Shown here one piece after another: positions 26,440 through 36,031 of a stretch of 64,000 nucleotides of DNA (position 1 is its first letter; each line of letters opens with the position of its first letter). The DNA is from Sphingomonas sp. KR3-1 (GTDB lineage Bacteria > Pseudomonadota > Alphaproteobacteria > Sphingomonadales > Sphingomonadaceae): positions 868,001 to 932,000 of the forward strand of contig NZ_JBDZDQ010000001.1 in NCBI RefSeq assembly GCF_040049295.1, in the 5' to 3' direction. The notes under the pieces were generated by a model. That model searched no databases and was not told the origin of the DNA. It was given only the letters and a program-made list of their open reading frames with translations. A program made the position numbers and the translations under genes.

Positions 26440-27135
26440 TCAGCCGCGAAACATATAGCCCACGCCGCGCACCGTCGCGATCGGATCGGGCAGGCCCGGC
26501 ACTTCCAGTTTCAGCCGCACCCGGCGGATATAGGCATCGACGATGTTGGTGGTCGGCACGAAATCATAGCCCCACACCTTCTCGAGCAGCATCGCGCGGG
26601 TGACGACGCTGCCTGCGGCGCGGACCAGCTCGGCGAGCAGCTTGATCTCGGTCTTGTGCAGCTCGATCGGCTGGCCGGCACGCGTGACGCGGTGGCGCAA
26701 CAGGCTGACGGTGACGTCGCCCGCGCTCACCGTGGAGTTGTCGGCATTCGGCGACACCCGCCGGCGCAGCACGGTGCGGATGCGCGCGACCAGCTCGTCG
26801 ATCTCGAACGGCTTGACGATATAGTCGTCGGCACCGGCATCGAGCCCCTCGACCCGCTCCGCCAGCCGGCCGAGCGCGGTGAGCAGGATCACCGGCACGT
26901 CCACCTGCTCGCGCCGCAGACGCTTGAGTACATCGACGCCGTCGATCGCCGGCAGCATGCGATCGAGCAGGATCACGTCGAACGGGCGGACCGCGACCAG
27001 GTCGATCGCGGCGCGGCCATCCGCCTCGATCTCCACCTGATAGCCCGCGGCACCCAGCTGCTCGGCGAGAAGCTGGGCCAGCTCGGCGTCATCCTCGACG
27101 ACGAGGACCGAAAGGGGGGAGGCATTCTCGTCCAT
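26440..27135 (-). CDS. OmpR/PhoB-family response regulator
   Basis: 231 aa from ATG 27135; the frame is open to 27189 and the start is uncertain. Receiver: LSVLVVEDDAELAQLLAEQL, phospho-acceptor Asp in DVILLDRMLP, Thr in LLTALG and Lys in IVKPFEIDELVARI. Winged-helix effector: SLLRHRVTRAGQPIELHKTEIKLL and KVWGYDFVPTTNIVDAYIRRVRLKL. Transcribed with the histidine kinase, which starts 2 nt after this stop. Confidence 0.95.
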   Translation of the reverse strand: MDENASPLSVLVVEDDAELAQLLAEQLGAAGYQVEIEADGRAAIDLVAVRPFDVILLDRMLPAIDGVDVLKRLRREQVDVPVILLTALGRLAERVEGLDAGADDYIVKPFEIDELVARIRTVLRRRVSPNADNSTVSAGDVTVSLLRHRVTRAGQPIELHKTEIKLLAELVRAAGSVVTRAMLLEKVWGYDFVPTTNIVDAYIRRVRLKLEVPGLPDPIATVRGVGYMFRG

Positions 27136-27258
27136 GCGAAGACCCGATACCGTCGGCTGCGCCTGCGCGGCGGCCGTTCGTTTCCGCATTAGTTTCGCGG
27201 GCGAAGCGGGTCGAGGAAGAAGTTGCCCCGAGGGGCGGGTTTGTCGCTGCCGGGGAAA

Positions 27259-27344
27259 TGGTGGACAGGGCTGGATTCGAACCAGCGTACGCTTGCACGG
27301 GCAGATTTACAGTCTGCTGCCTTTAACCACTCGGCCACCTGTCC
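27259..27344 (-). tRNA. tRNA-Tyr (GUA)
   Basis: On the minus strand a complete class II tRNA with acceptor GGACAGG / CCTGTCC, discriminator A and encoded CCA. The D-arm GGCCGAGTGGTTAAAGGC, anticodon loop CTGTAAA (anticodon GTA, tyrosine), a long variable arm and GGTTCGAATCC T-loop are all readable. It lies between the response regulator and the M28 peptidase, not next to the accessory nuclease block. Confidence 0.97.
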
Positions 27345-27468
27345 ATGGCGCCGTACGGGCGAGAGGGGGCCCATTGCCGAAGCGGCGGGCACCTGTCAAC
27401 GCCTTGCGCAGAGTCTTTGCGCAGCATAGCGTCCGCCGCTTCCAGAGATTCCACATTCCGGGGGCCCA

Positions 27469-29085
27469 ATGCGCCGACTTTCCTTCGCCATCGCCACTTT
27501 GCTCGCCGCCACCGCGGCGGTTCCGCTCGCTGCCCAGGGTCCCGACGGCCCCAGCGCGCCGGTCGACAAGATCGTCGACGAGGGCACCAATCGCAGCGAA
27601 GTGATGCGCATCGCCCAGTATCTGACCGACGTGATCGGCGGCCGCCTCACCAACTCGCCTGCGATGCGCCAGGCCGAGGACTGGACGCAGACCAAGTTCC
27701 GCGAATGGGGCCTGGCGAACGTCCACAAGGAAGGCTTCGAGTTCGGCCGCGGCTGGTCCGCGCGCAACGCCAGCGCCAAGATGGTCGCGCCGCGCCCGCT
27801 CACCCTGGTCGCAGCCCCGCTCGCCTGGACGCCCGGCACCAACGGCCCGATCACCGGCCAGGTCGCGCTCGCGCCGATGGCCGACGAGGCGGCCTTCGCC
27901 CAGTACAAGGGCAAGCTGCAGGGCAAGATCGTGCTGATCAGCGAGCCCACCGAGATCGAGGATGCGACCGATCCGGCGTTCAGCCGCAAGACCGATGCGG
28001 ACCTCGACCGCGCCGACACCTTCCAGCCCCAGAACGGCGCGAACGCCGCGCGCCGCCCGAGCAGCGCCAGCCGCCTCGCCTTCGCCGCCAAGCGCGATGC
28101 CTTCCTGAAGGCCGAGGGCGCGATCGCCTATGCGACGATGTCGAGCCGCAACAACAAGCTGGTGCACGGCCAGAACAGCCAGTTCCAGGTCGGCGCCACC
28201 CCGCCCCTGCCCGGCTTCGAGCTTGCCGCCGAAGATTATCGCCGCCTCGCGCGTTTGACCAAGATGGGCGCGACGCCCAGCCTCGAGCTCAACAGCGACG
28301 TCACCTATGACGACAGCGACACCAAGGCGTACAATATCCTGGCCGACATCCCGGGCACCGATGCCAAGGCGGGCTATGTGATGGCCGGCGCACACATGGA
28401 CAGCTGGGCGATGGGCGACGGCGCGGCGGACAATGGCGCCGGCGTGTCGATGGTGATGGAGGCCGCACGGATCATCAAGGCATCGGGCATCAAGACCAAG
28501 CGCACGATCCGCTTCGCGCTGTGGGCCGGCGAGGAGCAGGGCCTGCTCGGCTCGATGGCCTATGTCGAGAACCATGTCGCCAGCCGCCCGGTCGATGCCG
28601 GGCTGACCGGTACTGCGCGCTACATGGGCTGGAGCAAGGCCTTCCCGATCACCCCGGGCGCCGATCATTCCAAGCTCGCGGCCTATTTCAACCTCGACAA
28701 CGGCTCGGGCAAGATCCGCGGCATCTATACCCAGGGCAACACCGCGGTGGTGCCGATCTTCCGCGAATGGATGGCGCCGTTCAACTCGATGGGCGCGACC
28801 AAGGTCGGCACGGGCCGCACCGGCAGCACCGATCACGTGTTCTTCGACGCGGTGGGCATCCCGGCCTTCCAGTTCATCCAGGACCCGCTCGACTATGGCT
28901 CGACCGTGCACCACAGCAATGTCGACACGTTCGACCATCTGAAGTCCGAGGACCTGCGCCAGGGCGCGATCATCCTCGCCGCCTTCCTGGTCGATGCGGC
29001 CAATGCCGAGGCGTTGCCGCGCGTGCCGGTGGCGCAGGCGCCCAAGCCGTCCGATGAGTTCTACGCAGCACCGGGAGCGCATTGA
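27469..29085 (+). CDS. Secreted M28-family metallopeptidase
   Basis: 538 aa with a signal peptide (MRRLSFAIATLLAATAAVPLAAQ). A PA insert (residues ~130-250) precedes the zinc site: GAHMDSWAMGDGAADNGAG (H309, D321), WAGEEQGLLGS (catalytic and bridging glutamates at 355-356), YFNLDNGSG (Asp) and HHSNVDTFDH (His). Co-catalytic two-zinc aminopeptidase or carboxypeptidase (Q-type) acting outside the cytoplasm. Its TGA shares one base with the ATG of the methyltransferase gene that follows. Confidence 0.93.
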   Translation: MRRLSFAIATLLAATAAVPLAAQGPDGPSAPVDKIVDEGTNRSEVMRIAQYLTDVIGGRLTNSPAMRQAEDWTQTKFREWGLANVHKEGFEFGRGWSARNASAKMVAPRPLTLVAAPLAWTPGTNGPITGQVALAPMADEAAFAQYKGKLQGKIVLISEPTEIEDATDPAFSRKTDADLDRADTFQPQNGANAARRPSSASRLAFAAKRDAFLKAEGAIAYATMSSRNNKLVHGQNSQFQVGATPPLPGFELAAEDYRRLARLTKMGATPSLELNSDVTYDDSDTKAYNILADIPGTDAKAGYVMAGAHMDSWAMGDGAADNGAGVSMVMEAARIIKASGIKTKRTIRFALWAGEEQGLLGSMAYVENHVASRPVDAGLTGTARYMGWSKAFPITPGADHSKLAAYFNLDNGSGKIRGIYTQGNTAVVPIFREWMAPFNSMGATKVGTGRTGSTDHVFFDAVGIPAFQFIQDPLDYGSTVHHSNVDTFDHLKSEDLRQGAIILAAFLVDAANAEALPRVPVAQAPKPSDEFYAAPGAH

Positions 29086-29834
29086 TGGCCAAGCGCGGTC
29101 ACCGTCCGAGCCAGGCATCGTCGAACCGGCCCCGTTTCTACGGGCGCCACGCGGTGCTTGCCGCGCTCGAAAACCCGGAGCGCACCGTCCGCAAGATCTG
29201 GGGCACGCACGAGGCGCTGGCCGGGCTCGACATTCCGTCGACGATCCCGATCATCTTCGCCAATGCCGCCGATCTCGGCCGGCTGGTGCCGAATGACGCG
29301 CCTGCCCAGGGGCTGGTCGCCGAAGTCGATCCGCTCGAGGACATGTGGCTGGGCGACCTGCTCGCCCAGGGCGCCGACGACAATCGCCCGCTGGTGATCC
29401 TCGACCAGGTGACCGATCCGCACAATGTCGGCGCGATCCTGCGCACCGCGGCGGCGTTCGACGCGCTCGGCATCGTCACCCAGGACCGGCACTCGCCGAG
29501 CGAGACGGGCACGCTCGCCCGCGCCGCAGCGGGGACGCTGGAAGTGGTGCCGTGGTGCCGGGTGGTCAACCTGGCCCGCGCACTGGACGAGATCGCCGAG
29601 GCGGGCTTCTGGCGCATCGGGCTCACCGGCCATGCCGAAAGCACCCTCGCTGAAGTGATGGGCGAGCAGCGCAAGATCGCGCTGGTGGTCGGCGCCGAGG
29701 GCGAAGGCATGCGCCAGAACACCGAAGCGCATTGCGACCTGCTTGCGAAGCTGCCGATCTCGGATAAGGTCGAGAGCCTGAACGTTTCCAATGCCGCGGC
29801 GATCGCCCTCTATGCGGTGGCGACCCGCGGCTGA
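29085..29834 (+). CDS. rlmB: 23S rRNA (guanosine-2'-O-)-methyltransferase, SpoU/TrmH family (RlmB-like)
   Basis: 249 aa. A SpoU_sub_bind N-terminus (FYGRHAVLAALENPERTVRKIW) is followed by the three SPOUT motifs: DQVTDPHNVGAILRTAAAF, ALVVGAEGEGMR and ISDKVESLNVSNAAAIALY. RlmB methylates G2251 of 23S rRNA; other TrmH relatives share the motifs, so the exact site is inferred. It starts at the ATG overlapping the peptidase stop (TGATG), with GGGAG upstream. Confidence 0.9.
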   Translation: MAKRGHRPSQASSNRPRFYGRHAVLAALENPERTVRKIWGTHEALAGLDIPSTIPIIFANAADLGRLVPNDAPAQGLVAEVDPLEDMWLGDLLAQGADDNRPLVILDQVTDPHNVGAILRTAAAFDALGIVTQDRHSPSETGTLARAAAGTLEVVPWCRVVNLARALDEIAEAGFWRIGLTGHAESTLAEVMGEQRKIALVVGAEGEGMRQNTEAHCDLLAKLPISDKVESLNVSNAAAIALYAVATRG

Positions 29835-29851
29835 CGCCAAAGGGGGATTCC

Positions 29852-30616
29852 ATGCTGCATCGTTTGAGGGCCATCGCCTTCGCGCTGGCCGCGCCGCTGG
29901 TGCTGGCGAGCTGCCTGTTCGTGCCGGGGAAATATGAGTCGGCGCTGACCATCCATGCCGACCGCAGCTTCACCTTCGCCTACAAGGGCGAGGTGATGGC
30001 CGTCGACCTCCAGGCCTTCATGGGCAAGGCGATGCAGGCCGGCATGGCGCAGGGCGCCAAGGGCCAGGCGGGCAAGAAGGACGCGCCCTCCGCCGAGCCG
30101 GACTTCACGCTGACCCCGGCGGAAAAGGCCAAGCAGGATGAGAATTTCCGCAAGCTGGCGGTCGAGGTCGCCAAGGAAGCCGGCTATCGCACGGTCGAAT
30201 ATCGCGGCAACGGCACCTTCTGGGTCGATTACCAGATATCGGGCGTGCTCGATCACGGCTTCGTCTTCCCGTACAATCTCGACAACCAGATGATCATGCC
30301 GTGGATCGCCGTGGAGCTGCGCGGCAAGGACGTGATCCGCGTCAAGGCGCCGGGCTATGTCCGGATGAGCGGCAGCAGCACCGGCATGGGCAATATGGGC
30401 GACATGAGCGCGCTGGCGATGATGCCGGGCGGCATCGGCGACGCCTTCAACCGGCTCGAGGGCACCTTCACCCTGACCACCGACGCCGAACTGGTGAGCC
30501 AGAACAACGAGAACGGCGCGGAGACGGTCGGCAAGGACAAGACGGTCGTCTGGAAGACCGACACCAACACCCATGATGCGCCGATGGCGTCGATCCGGGT
30601 GCGGGCGCTGCAGTGA
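29852..30616 (+). CDS. Lipoprotein, hypothetical
   Basis: 254 aa. Signal peptide ending in the lipobox LASC (cysteine ~21), then a mature domain with KYESALTIHADRSFTFAYKGEV, an Ala/Gly/Lys-rich linker, and a methionine-rich MGNMGDMSALAMMPGG loop. Two beta-rich parts (VEYRGNGTFWVDYQISG and GTFTLTTDAELVSQNNENGAETV). No named family recognised. It follows rlmB by 17 nt and is probably cotranscribed. Confidence 0.8.
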   Translation: MLHRLRAIAFALAAPLVLASCLFVPGKYESALTIHADRSFTFAYKGEVMAVDLQAFMGKAMQAGMAQGAKGQAGKKDAPSAEPDFTLTPAEKAKQDENFRKLAVEVAKEAGYRTVEYRGNGTFWVDYQISGVLDHGFVFPYNLDNQMIMPWIAVELRGKDVIRVKAPGYVRMSGSSTGMGNMGDMSALAMMPGGIGDAFNRLEGTFTLTTDAELVSQNNENGAETVGKDKTVVWKTDTNTHDAPMASIRVRALQ

Positions 30617-30763
30617 CCTTTTCCCCTACCCTCCGAGGAGAGGGAGGGGAACCGTGAAGCAGCGAAAGAAGAGGGGCAGAACGAGAGGTGATCGCTCGCC
30701 TCTCGTTCTGCCCCTCTTCCGGCTTCGCCTCACCACCCTCTCCCCGGCGGAGAGAGGGTGAAT
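30617..30763. repeat. Intergenic palindromic cluster with a 21-bp perfect hairpin
   Basis: Between the convergent lipoprotein and ferredoxin genes. The arms 30668-30688 and 30699-30719 are exactly complementary over 21 nt, starting GAAGAGGGGCAG, with a 10-nt loop TGATCGCTCG. It is flanked by smaller palindromes (CCCTCCGAGGAGAGGGAGGG-like and CACCCTCTCC...GGAGAGAGGGTG). It could terminate transcription from both sides. Confidence 0.75.
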
Positions 30764-30767
30764 AAGA

Positions 30768-31085
30768 TCAATCCTCTTCGGCGATCTTGACGCGCAGGCC
30801 GTCCAGTTCATCCGTGAACGGGATCTGGCACGACAGGCGCGAGGTCGCGTCGCGGTCGCTGGCGCTGTCGAGCAGGTCGTCCTCGTCCATGCTCATCTTC
30901 GGCAGTTTGGCCGCAAATTCCGGATCGACATGAACGTGGCAGGTCGCGCAGGAGCAGCAACCGCCGCACAGCGCGAGCAGCTCGTCGAAGCCGCTCTCGC
31001 GGATCACTTCCATCACGCTCAGGCCCGCCGCACCCATGACCTCGCGCTCTTCTCCATCCCGGGTCACGACGATAAGCTTGGGCAT
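30768..31085 (-). CDS. [2Fe-2S] ferredoxin, adrenodoxin/putidaredoxin type
   Basis: 105 aa. The cluster ligands follow C-x5-C-x2-C...[16 protein letters not shown] and later RLSCQIPF. Flanking HxxVDPE and DEDDLLDSA are typical of vertebrate-type ferredoxins that donate electrons to P450s or serve Fe-S assembly. It is divergent from the alkA-like gene, 63 nt away. A P450 lies 7 kb away but is separately transcribed, so partnership is not implied. Confidence 0.93.
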   Translation of the reverse strand: MPKLIVVTRDGEEREVMGAAGLSVMEVIRESGFDELLALCGGCCSCATCHVHVDPEFAAKLPKMSMDEDDLLDSASDRDATSRLSCQIPFTDELDGLRVKIAEED

Positions 31086-31148
31086 GAGATTCTCCTGTTC
31101 CGGCTTCGTCCATGCCGCCGAAAGCGGCGCTTCGCAAGGCGCGCTCCC

Positions 31149-31772
31149 ATGGGCCTGAGCGCGGATCAACTCAAGGCATCGCTCGATGCACTGGCTGCAC
31201 GCGAGCCGCTGATCGCCGCCGCGATCGGCCGGGTCGGCTATCCCCCGCCCCGCATCCGCGCGCGCGGCTACGAGACGTTGCTGCGCACGATCATCGGCCA
31301 GCAGGTGAGCGTCGCCGCGGCGGGCTCGATCTGGAACAAGATGGCGGCGCAGCTGGGCGAGCTGACCGACCCGGCCACGATCGCGCGCGCCAGCGACGAG
31401 GATCTGCGCGCCGCCGGGCTCTCTCGTCAGAAGGCTGCCTATGCGCGCAGCCTGGCCGAGGAAGTGACCAGCGGACGGCTCGACCTCGCGCATCTGCCGG
31501 CGGACGACGAGGAAGCGATCGCGGCGCTCACCCGGATCAAGGGCATCGGCCGCTGGTCCGCCGAGGTCTATCTGCTCTTCGCCGAAGGGCGCCCCGACAT
31601 CTGGCCGGCAGGCGACCTGGCTGTGCAGATCGAGGTCGGGCGGATCCTGGGGCATCCAGAACGCCCGAGCGAGAAGCTGACGCGCGAAGTGGCCGAAGCC
31701 TGGCGCCCGCACCGCGGCGCGGCGGCGGTGCTGGCGTGGCATCACTACAACAGCGAGATGGATGTGATTTGA
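31149..31772 (+). CDS. DNA-3-methyladenine glycosylase II (AlkA-like)
   Basis: 207 aa from ATG 31149. HhH-GPD signature: [19 protein letters not shown], the hairpin [16 protein letters not shown] and the catalytic Asp in WPAGDLAVQ. Short version lacking the N-terminal domain of E. coli AlkA. It excises alkylated bases in base-excision repair. Upstream ORF extension over the ferredoxin gene was rejected. A hairpin terminator follows. Confidence 0.92.
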   Translation: MGLSADQLKASLDALAAREPLIAAAIGRVGYPPPRIRARGYETLLRTIIGQQVSVAAAGSIWNKMAAQLGELTDPATIARASDEDLRAAGLSRQKAAYARSLAEEVTSGRLDLAHLPADDEEAIAALTRIKGIGRWSAEVYLLFAEGRPDIWPAGDLAVQIEVGRILGHPERPSEKLTREVAEAWRPHRGAAAVLAWHHYNSEMDVI

Positions 31773-31802
31773 GGGAGGGTGCTTCCCACCTTACTCGTCA
31801 CT

Positions 31803-31841
31803 CGTCATCCCCGCCTTCGCGGGGATGACGATTTTCTTTTT
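31803..31841 (+). terminator. Terminator / intergenic palindrome after the glycosylase
   Basis: CGTCATCCCCGC-CTTC-GCGGGGATGACG, a perfect 12-bp stem, followed by ATTTTCTTTTT. Same family of ends as the repeat at 8066-8147. Confidence 0.85.
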
Positions 31842-31844
31842 GGC

Positions 31845-32726
31845 CTAAGCCCCCAGCCCCACCGCGATCGCGCCCAGCGGGCCGGCCATCGTGCCCAGTC
31901 CCGGCGCCCCCACCCGCATATCGATCGTCTCCGCCCATTCGGCGAGCGCGCCATAGCCGCCCAGGCTCTCGACCAGCCGGGCGCGGATGCGGGGGAACAG
32001 ATAGTCGCGCGACGCCACCACGCCGCCACCGATCGCGATCCGCTCGGGCGCTGCGGTGACGACGAGATTGTGGAGCATGGCCGCGAGATCGTGGACGAAC
32101 AGGTCCCATGCCGGGCCGTCGTCGGGCAGCTGGTCGCCCGGCATGCCGAAGCGCGCAGCGAGCGCGGGGCCGGAGATCAGCCCCTCAAGGCAATCGCCAT
32201 GGAAGCGGCACCAGCCGGCATAGCTGTCGCCCGGCGCGCGCGGCAGGCGCATATGCCCGGCTTCGCCATGCGCCCAGCCCATCATCGGAACGCCGCCGGT
32301 GACCAGCCCGACGCCGACGCCAGTGCCGACCGTGATGTAGGCATGCGCGCGCATGCCCTGCGCGGCGCCCCAGCGTGCCTCGGCCAGCGCAGCGCCGCCG
32401 ACATCGGTCTGGAAGCCGATCGGCTTGCCGTAGCGCGCCGTGAGGCGGCGGATCAGGTCCGTGCCGCTCCAGCCCGGCTTGGTGGTGGCGGTGATCGAGC
32501 CATAATCGGCGCGGGCGGGATCGAGGCCGACCGGGCCGAAGCTCGCCACGCCGATCGCATCGAATGCCCAGCGATCGAGCGCCGCCTCGATCGCCGCCAG
32601 CGTCGCCTCGGGATCGGTCGTGGCTATAGTCACCCGGTCGCGCACGTCGTCCGGCCCGGTGGCGAGCAGCGCCACGCACTTGGTGCCGCCCAGCTCCAGG
32701 CCGGCGATCAGCTTCGGTTGCGTCAT
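31845..32726 (-). CDS. ROK-family sugar kinase (fructokinase-like)
   Basis: 293 aa from ATG 32726. N-terminal phosphate-binding LIAGLELGGTKCVALLA, the catalytic region FGPVGLDP, VGGAALAEARWGAA, the GTGVGVGLV loop and the zinc-binding stretch GEAGHMRLPRAPGDSYAGWCRFHGDCLEG (His, Cys, Cys). ATP-dependent phosphorylation of fructose or another hexose. It lies downstream of a large carbohydrate-type TBDR on the same strand, separated by a terminator, so functional linkage is likely although cotranscription may be partial. Confidence 0.9.
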   Translation of the reverse strand: MTQPKLIAGLELGGTKCVALLATGPDDVRDRVTIATTDPEATLAAIEAALDRWAFDAIGVASFGPVGLDPARADYGSITATTKPGWSGTDLIRRLTARYGKPIGFQTDVGGAALAEARWGAAQGMRAHAYITVGTGVGVGLVTGGVPMMGWAHGEAGHMRLPRAPGDSYAGWCRFHGDCLEGLISGPALAARFGMPGDQLPDDGPAWDLFVHDLAAMLHNLVVTAAPERIAIGGGVVASRDYLFPRIRARLVESLGGYGALAEWAETIDMRVGAPGLGTMAGPLGAIAVGLGA

Positions 32727-32778
32727 GCGCCCCGGTAGCGCGGTTCGCGCCTGCACAAAAGGCTCTGCAAAACTTGCG

Positions 32779-32805
32779 CAAAAAGAGGCCGCCCGGAAGC
32801 GGCCT
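32779..32805 (-). terminator. Terminator between the TonB receptor and the ROK kinase
   Basis: On the minus strand AGGCCGCT-TCCGG-GCGGCCT is followed by CTTTTTGC. It lies 80 nt after the receptor stop. Confidence 0.85.
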
Positions 32806-32884
32806 GATTTCCCATGGAGGTGGGTTCGGCAGTGGCGGCCGGTTGAAAGGGCCCGGCCGCCACTCCCCCTTTACTGCGAGACCG

Positions 32885-35800
32885 TCAGAACCGGCCGCGC
32901 AGCCCGATCATGACCTGGCGGCCCGGATCGTAGAGCGTGAAGGCAGCATTGTTGAACTGGAAGTAGCTGCGCTGCTTTTCCTTTGTGAGGTTGATCACGT
33001 CGAGCGTCAGTTCCGGCGCCCATTTCATGTCGAACACCTTGGCGAAGTCGACGCTCGCCGAGAGGTCATACTGCTGATAGTCGTTCGAATAGAGCCGGGC
33101 GAGCGCGATGCCGTTCTGATTGGCGTCGGACGAGACCGAGCCGCGCTGGAACGTGGTCGATGCGCGGATGTTGACGCCGCCATGCTCGTAATAGGCAGTG
33201 ATGTTGTAGGTCACCGGCGAGACGCCCACTGCGACGGCCGGCGCCGCACCCGAGCCGGTCTGGTCGATCAGCGTCAGGTTGGCGTTGAAGCCGAAGCCGT
33301 TGAGGCCGAGCCCGCCGAGCAGGAAGTCGAGCGGCTGCACCCAGTTCACTTCGAGGCCGTTGACCTTGAGCGTGCCGGTGGCGTTGACCTGCTGCTGGAG
33401 CACCACGGTGGCGCCGGTGGGGCCGCCGCGCGAGTTGATCGCCGCCTGCTGGGTGGGCGTCAGCGTATCGAAGGTGACGCCGTACGCCGCCAGCGCCGCG
33501 AAGGGCACCGTCACCGTGCCGGTGGTGGTGAAGCCGGTCACTGCCTTGCGGAAGGCAGTGAAGCCGACATAGCCCTCATGGCCGGTATAATATTCGAAGC
33601 CCAGGTCGATATTGGTCGAGAGATAGGGCTGGAGCGACGGGTTGCCGACCGAGCCGACATCGGCCGAGGGGCTCGAGAAGTTGAGGCCCGGCAGCATCGT
33701 GTTGGGATTGGGCCGGGTCAGCGTCTTCGAAACCGCGGCGCGGACCACCGCAGCGTCCCCGAGATGGAAGGCCGCGCTCGCCGAGGGCAGCCAGTTCTCG
33801 TAGTTCGAGTCGGTGTACACGAAGTTGGTGATGTTCGGGTAGCAGCTGCCGTCGCGGACATTGCCGGTGCCTGGGCAGGCCGCGGGCAGCGGGCCGGCGC
33901 CGTCCGGATCCTGCGAGTTGCGCGGATCCGAGATCGAGACGCGCCCGCCGATCGTCTGATCGGTGTGCACATAGCGGACGCCGACATTGTAGTTCAGGTG
34001 GTTGGGCCCGAGCTGCAGGTCGCCATTCGCCTCCGCATAGGCGCCGAGCACCTTCTCGCGGACATAGCCGCCGCTGGCGCCCGTGTTCGATGAGCCAGCC
34101 TCGGGCGCGGCGTCGTGGAAGGCGTCATAGTTGGACGCCTTCTTGAACGCGTCCCAATCGACAGTGACGAAGCCCGCCGAGGTAGGCCGGAGCAGGCCCG
34201 GCAGCTGCGCATTCGAGATCAGCGAGCCGCCATAGGTGACCGGGCCGGTGGCGCCGGAGGAATAGCCGGTGCCATAGGCCGGGTAGGTCGGATAGCCCGC
34301 CGGCGCCGCGCCGGTCTGGACCAGGCCGTTGCAGGGCGGCTGGGTGTTGGGCGAGGGCACGAAAACGCTCGGGCGATCGCCGCACACGGCGTTCTGCCAA
34401 GCCTGGCTGTTGTCATAGGCGTTGATCCGGCGCGACGTGTCGTCATAGGCGGCGCCAACCTTCAGGTTGAACGCATTGTCGCCCCAGGCGAGGTTGCCGC
34501 GGATGCCCTTGGTCTCGGTGACGCGCTTCTCGTCCTGGATGTTCACGCGGCCGCCCGGCCAGGAGAAGTTGGCGGGGTTGTTGAGATCGATATTGGTGGT
34601 GATCGACGGCATCTCGCCGGCGGTGTTGTCGTAATTGACCACGACGCCCGCGCCGGGCGTGGTGAGCACCACGACGCTGGGCGACTCGCGGTGGAAGCTC
34701 GACCAGGTATAGTTGGCGGCACCCTCGAACTTGAGCTTGTCAGCGATCTGCCAGTCGAAGCCCGGGTTCACGCCCCAGAACTTGGTCTTCTCGATGAACG
34801 GGCGATATTCGAGGAACCACTGCGCATTGGCATAGGTGCCCTTGGTCACCGTGCAGCCTTGCGAGCAGTCGGTCTTGTCGTAGGTGGTGTTGAGCGGGAT
34901 GGCGGCGCCGTTGCGGCCTACCCAGTTCATGTCGACGCGCTCGAGCTCATTGTCCTTCCAGCCGAACATGCCGTCGACATAGGCGTGGAAGCTCTCGCCC
35001 TTGTACTCGAGGCTGGCGATCGCGTTGATGCGGTCCTTGGTACCTTCCTCGAACATCTTGCGGCCGAGGCGCGGGATGATGCCGTTGTCGATCTGGCCGA
35101 TATTGGCGCCAGGATTGCGGGCGAGCAGGAAGGCCTGGTCGATCGGCGTGCCGGTGATCAGGCCGGCACCGGAGCCGGCGGGCACAGTGGCCGGGATCGT
35201 CCAGTTGCCGCCGCCGGTCGGGTTGCATCCGGTCGCCGCGCCGCACTGAGCGGCGGAGAGGTTCGGGTTGGTCCAGCCGATCGTCTCGAAGCCGGTGGTG
35301 CGCACCTTGTTGTGCACGCCCGCGACGCCAAGCAGGATGCCGAAATCGCCCATCGTGGTGCTGCCGAGCAGCGAGCCGCGATAGCCCCAGTCATCCGAAT
35401 TGGTGTTCTTGGTCAGCTGCGCGCCGTAGGTGACGTGCGTGCCCGTGCGATCGAACGGCCGGGCGCTGCGCATGTTGACCGTGCCGGCGGCGCCGCCCTC
35501 GACCTGGTCGGCGATGCCGCTCTTGTTCACCGTCAGCGAGGTGAACAGCTCGGTCGGGAACATGTCGAGGTCGACTTCGCGGTTGGTGTTCTGCGAGTCG
35601 GTGCGGCCGGTCGAGGCCACCGCGACCGGCGCGCCGTTCAGCAGCACGCGGGTGAAGTTGGTGCCGAGGCCGCGGATCGTGACGTTGACGCCCTCGCCCG
35701 TCACTTCGCGGGCGATCGTCACGCCGGGGATACGGTTGAAGCTCTCCGCGATGTTGGTGTCGGGGAACTTGCCGATGTCCTCCGCGAAGATCGAATCGGT

Positions 35801-36031
35801 GAAGCCGACCGAGTTCTTCTTGGCGTTGGTCGAGCTCTGCAGCGAAGCGCGATAGCCGGTGACGACGATGCTCTGCTCTTCCTCGGGCACGCTCTGTGCC
35901 TGCGGGGCGGGCGCGTCGGCGGCCGTGCTGGTGTTCTGGGCGAGCGCAGGCCAGGCCGTTCCGGCGAGCAGAGCCGCGCCGAGGATTGCCAGACGACGCG
36001 CAGCGAAACCGGATGCAACTCGGGCGTGCAT
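32885..36031 (-). CDS. TonB-dependent receptor (large, TIGR01782-type)
   Basis: 1048 aa from the ATG at 36031, preceded by AGGAGGGG. Signal peptide (RLAILGAALLAGTAWPALAQ) then SIVVTGYRASLQSSTNAKKNS, the box typical of the TIGR01782 group, plug domain IGKFPDTNIAESFNRIPGVTI and VNVTIRGLGTNFTRVLLNGAPV, and a large barrel ending in FTLYDPGRQVMIGLRGRF. This receptor group in sphingomonads, Caulobacter and Xanthomonas is usually tied to glycan uptake. The ROK kinase downstream supports a sugar substrate. A LacI-like palindrome lies upstream (36230-36243). Confidence 0.95.
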   Translation of the reverse strand: MHARVASGFAARRLAILGAALLAGTAWPALAQNTSTAADAPAPQAQSVPEEEQSIVVTGYRASLQSSTNAKKNSVGFTDSIFAEDIGKFPDTNIAESFNRIPGVTIAREVTGEGVNVTIRGLGTNFTRVLLNGAPVAVASTGRTDSQNTNREVDLDMFPTELFTSLTVNKSGIADQVEGGAAGTVNMRSARPFDRTGTHVTYGAQLTKNTNSDDWGYRGSLLGSTTMGDFGILLGVAGVHNKVRTTGFETIGWTNPNLSAAQCGAATGCNPTGGGNWTIPATVPAGSGAGLITGTPIDQAFLLARNPGANIGQIDNGIIPRLGRKMFEEGTKDRINAIASLEYKGESFHAYVDGMFGWKDNELERVDMNWVGRNGAAIPLNTTYDKTDCSQGCTVTKGTYANAQWFLEYRPFIEKTKFWGVNPGFDWQIADKLKFEGAANYTWSSFHRESPSVVVLTTPGAGVVVNYDNTAGEMPSITTNIDLNNPANFSWPGGRVNIQDEKRVTETKGIRGNLAWGDNAFNLKVGAAYDDTSRRINAYDNSQAWQNAVCGDRPSVFVPSPNTQPPCNGLVQTGAAPAGYPTYPAYGTGYSSGATGPVTYGGSLISNAQLPGLLRPTSAGFVTVDWDAFKKASNYDAFHDAAPEAGSSNTGASGGYVREKVLGAYAEANGDLQLGPNHLNYNVGVRYVHTDQTIGGRVSISDPRNSQDPDGAGPLPAACPGTGNVRDGSCYPNITNFVYTDSNYENWLPSASAAFHLGDAAVVRAAVSKTLTRPNPNTMLPGLNFSSPSADVGSVGNPSLQPYLSTNIDLGFEYYTGHEGYVGFTAFRKAVTGFTTTGTVTVPFAALAAYGVTFDTLTPTQQAAINSRGGPTGATVVLQQQVNATGTLKVNGLEVNWVQPLDFLLGGLGLNGFGFNANLTLIDQTGSGAAPAVAVGVSPVTYNITAYYEHGGVNIRASTTFQRGSVSSDANQNGIALARLYSNDYQQYDLSASVDFAKVFDMKWAPELTLDVINLTKEKQRSYFQFNNAAFTLYDPGRQVMIGLRGRF

